This document shows positions 5,921-6,922 of a stretch of DNA of 6,922 nt, piece after piece. Positions within the stretch are counted from its first letter, which is position 1. The number at the start of each line of letters is the position of its first letter. Under the pieces are notes generated by a model. It was not told where the DNA came from, searched no databases, and was given only the letters and a program-made list of their open reading frames with translations. The DNA comes from Methylobacterium sp. (lineage in GTDB: Bacteria > Pseudomonadota > Alphaproteobacteria > Rhizobiales > Beijerinckiaceae): NCBI GenBank assembly GCA_021154065.1, contig JAJKJG010000207.1:1-6922 (forward strand), given 5' to 3'. A program made the translations under genes and the position numbers.

Positions 5921-6805
5921 GTGATCTCGCCGCAAGTTCGACCCACGACCCGGCTCAAGTCAATCCTCGCCCGCCGAACCGCGACGCTGATGCCGGGCGC
6001 GGCCAACGCCCTCTTTGCCCGCATCGTCGAGGATCTCGGCTTCGAGGCCTGTTACGTGACGGGCGCCGGGATCGCCAACATGCATCTCGGCGCGCCGGAC
6101 ATCGGGCTGACGACGCTCACCGAAGTGGCGAACCACGTCGCCGCGATGGCGGATGCCGTCGCCCTGCCGCTCCTGGTCGATGCCGACACGGGTTTCGGCA
6201 ATGCGCTCAGCGTGGTTCGCACCGTCAAGGTGCTGGAGCGCGCCGGCGCCGCCGGGCTCCAGATCGAGGACCAGGTCTTCCCGAAGCGGTGCGGACATTT
6301 CGAAGGCAAGGACGTGGTTCCCTTGCCCGAGATGCTGGCCAAGATCAGAGCCGCGGTCGACACCCGGTGGGACGGCGATTTCCAGATCGTCGCCCGGACG
6401 GATGCGCGCGCGGGGCTCGGCCTCGACGCCGCCCTCGAGCGGGCGCAGGCCATGATCGCGGCGGGCGCCGACGCGACGTTCGTCGAGGCGCCGACGTCGC
6501 GCGACGAGATCGGACGGATCTTGCGTGAGCTGCCCGCGCCCCAGATCGTCAACATCGTCTTCGGCGGGCGCACCCCGGAGGTGCCGCAATCCGATCTCGC
6601 GGCGATGGGCGCCGGCGTCGCCCTCTACGCCAACGCTGCGCTGCAGGCGGCAATCAAGGGCGCCCACGAGGTGCTCGGCGTGCTGAAGCGCGACGGGTCG
6701 CTTGCGGCGATCGCAGACCGGCTCGCGAGCTTCGAGGAGCGCCAGCGCATCCTGCGCAAGGACCACTTCGACGCGCTCGAGCGCCGCTACCCAGCCGTCG
6801 AGTAG
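5921..6805 (+). CDS. Isocitrate lyase/PEP mutase superfamily C-C lyase (2-methylisocitrate lyase-like), divergent copy
   Basis: This 294-aa TIM-barrel lyase is paralogous to the operon copy at 1515-2378. Active-site elements that match PrpB are PGAANALFARI (25-35), YVTG (45-48), Asp60, DADTGFGN (87-94), IEDQ (115-118), KRCGH (122-126) with catalytic Cys124, ARTDA with Arg159, and Glu189. The KRCGH form is the one seen in PrpB, so retro-aldol cleavage of a 2-alkylmalate or isocitrate-like acid is expected, with products such as pyruvate, succinate or another 2-oxoacid. The C-terminal region (EERQRILRKDHFDALERRY) differs from the paralogue, suggesting different substrates. GTG 5921 is chosen: AGGG lies 7 nt upstream, and it starts a few residues before the RLKSIL stretch that aligns with the paralogue's RLKALL. 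The frame is open back to 5819, but that would run into the binding-protein gene start. ATG 5990 would cut the first strand. It is transcribed alone, divergent from the ABC operon. Exact substrate unknown. Confidence 0.92.
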   Translation: MISPQVRPTTRLKSILARRTATLMPGAANALFARIVEDLGFEACYVTGAGIANMHLGAPDIGLTTLTEVANHVAAMADAVALPLLVDADTGFGNALSVVRTVKVLERAGAAGLQIEDQVFPKRCGHFEGKDVVPLPEMLAKIRAAVDTRWDGDFQIVARTDARAGLGLDAALERAQAMIAAGADATFVEAPTSRDEIGRILRELPAPQIVNIVFGGRTPEVPQSDLAAMGAGVALYANAALQAAIKGAHEVLGVLKRDGSLAAIADRLASFEERQRILRKDHFDALERRYPAVE

Positions 6806-6862
6806 CTCGGCGTGACAGGAAACACCGACGGCTTCTCGCCGCGACCGTCGTGCTCGGCTGCA

Positions 6863-6922
6863 TCAGAGTTTACCGAATCGCGCCCCCATCCGCGCCGCGA
6901 GCTCCGTCTGCTTGTGAAGCCC
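6863..6922 (-). CDS. Possible 3' end of an unidentified gene (partial, 19 codons)
   Basis: On the minus strand the frame from the window edge reads GLHKQTELAARMGARFGKL and then TGA (6863-6865). The helix-like, charged ending resembles a real protein C-terminus. It sits convergent to the second lyase with a 57-bp gap. Nineteen codons are too few to name a family, and an open frame of this length is easily due to chance in GC-rich DNA. Confidence 0.3.
   Translation of the reverse strand, partial: GLHKQTELAARMGARFGKL

Noticed and set aside
4788..5924. Plus-strand open frame (378 codons) opposite the binding-protein gene
   Set aside because: Its product is rich in His, Asp, Arg and Leu as expected for the complement of a GC-rich gene. 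The minus strand carries the signal peptide and the binding-protein motifs.
5960..6766. Minus-strand open frame (268 codons) opposite the second lyase
   Set aside because: The plus strand encodes a complete lyase with all catalytic residues. The antisense product has no recognisable motif.
6826..6850. Possible terminator hairpin cgacgg/ccgtcg after the second lyase
   Set aside because: The stem is only 6 bp with a 13-nt loop and no T-run on either strand, so it is not distinguishable from chance in this base composition.

Overview
The window is GC-rich, has short intergenic gaps and overlapping start/stop codons, and encodes proteins typical of Proteobacteria. An alphaproteobacterium of the Hyphomicrobiales type is my best guess, by style and gene content only; no ribosomal or other taxonomic marker is present. 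It reads as one catabolic/transport locus cut at both ends.

Layout. (1) On the plus strand, the last 38 codons of an unidentified gene (2-118) overlap by ATGA with a 471-aa FAD-dependent oxidoreductase of the fumarate reductase/tricarballylate dehydrogenase type (115-1530). (2) Convergent to it, with the stop ends overlapping by 16 bp, a minus-strand operon runs from about 5849 down to 1515. In transcription order it encodes a periplasmic NMT1/TauA-like substrate-binding protein, an SsuB/TauB-like ATPase, two different SsuC/TauC-like permeases, and an isocitrate lyase/PEP mutase superfamily C-C lyase. The ATPase, permease and lyase genes are tightly packed (GTGA overlap, 23-bp overlap, 13-bp gap). 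(3) Divergent from the operon, across only 71 bp, a second lyase of the same superfamily runs on the plus strand (5921-6805). (4) At the right edge there may be the last 19 codons of another minus-strand gene (6863-6922).

Together the genes suggest uptake of a small anionic, probably carboxylate, compound by a NitT/TauT-type ABC importer. Retro-aldol cleavage by one or both 2-methylisocitrate-lyase-like enzymes would follow, with an FAD enzyme oxidising or reducing a C-C bond of a dicarboxylate-like intermediate. The substrate cannot be read from the sequence.

The most notable points are an in-frame amber codon at position 58 of the otherwise intact binding-protein gene, a pair of hairpins in the only sizeable gap inside the operon (binding protein to ATPase), and the two non-identical lyases bracketing one importer. 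No RNA genes, CRISPR arrays, insertion sequences or convincing intrinsic terminators were seen. No gene-free stretch exceeds about 160 bases.
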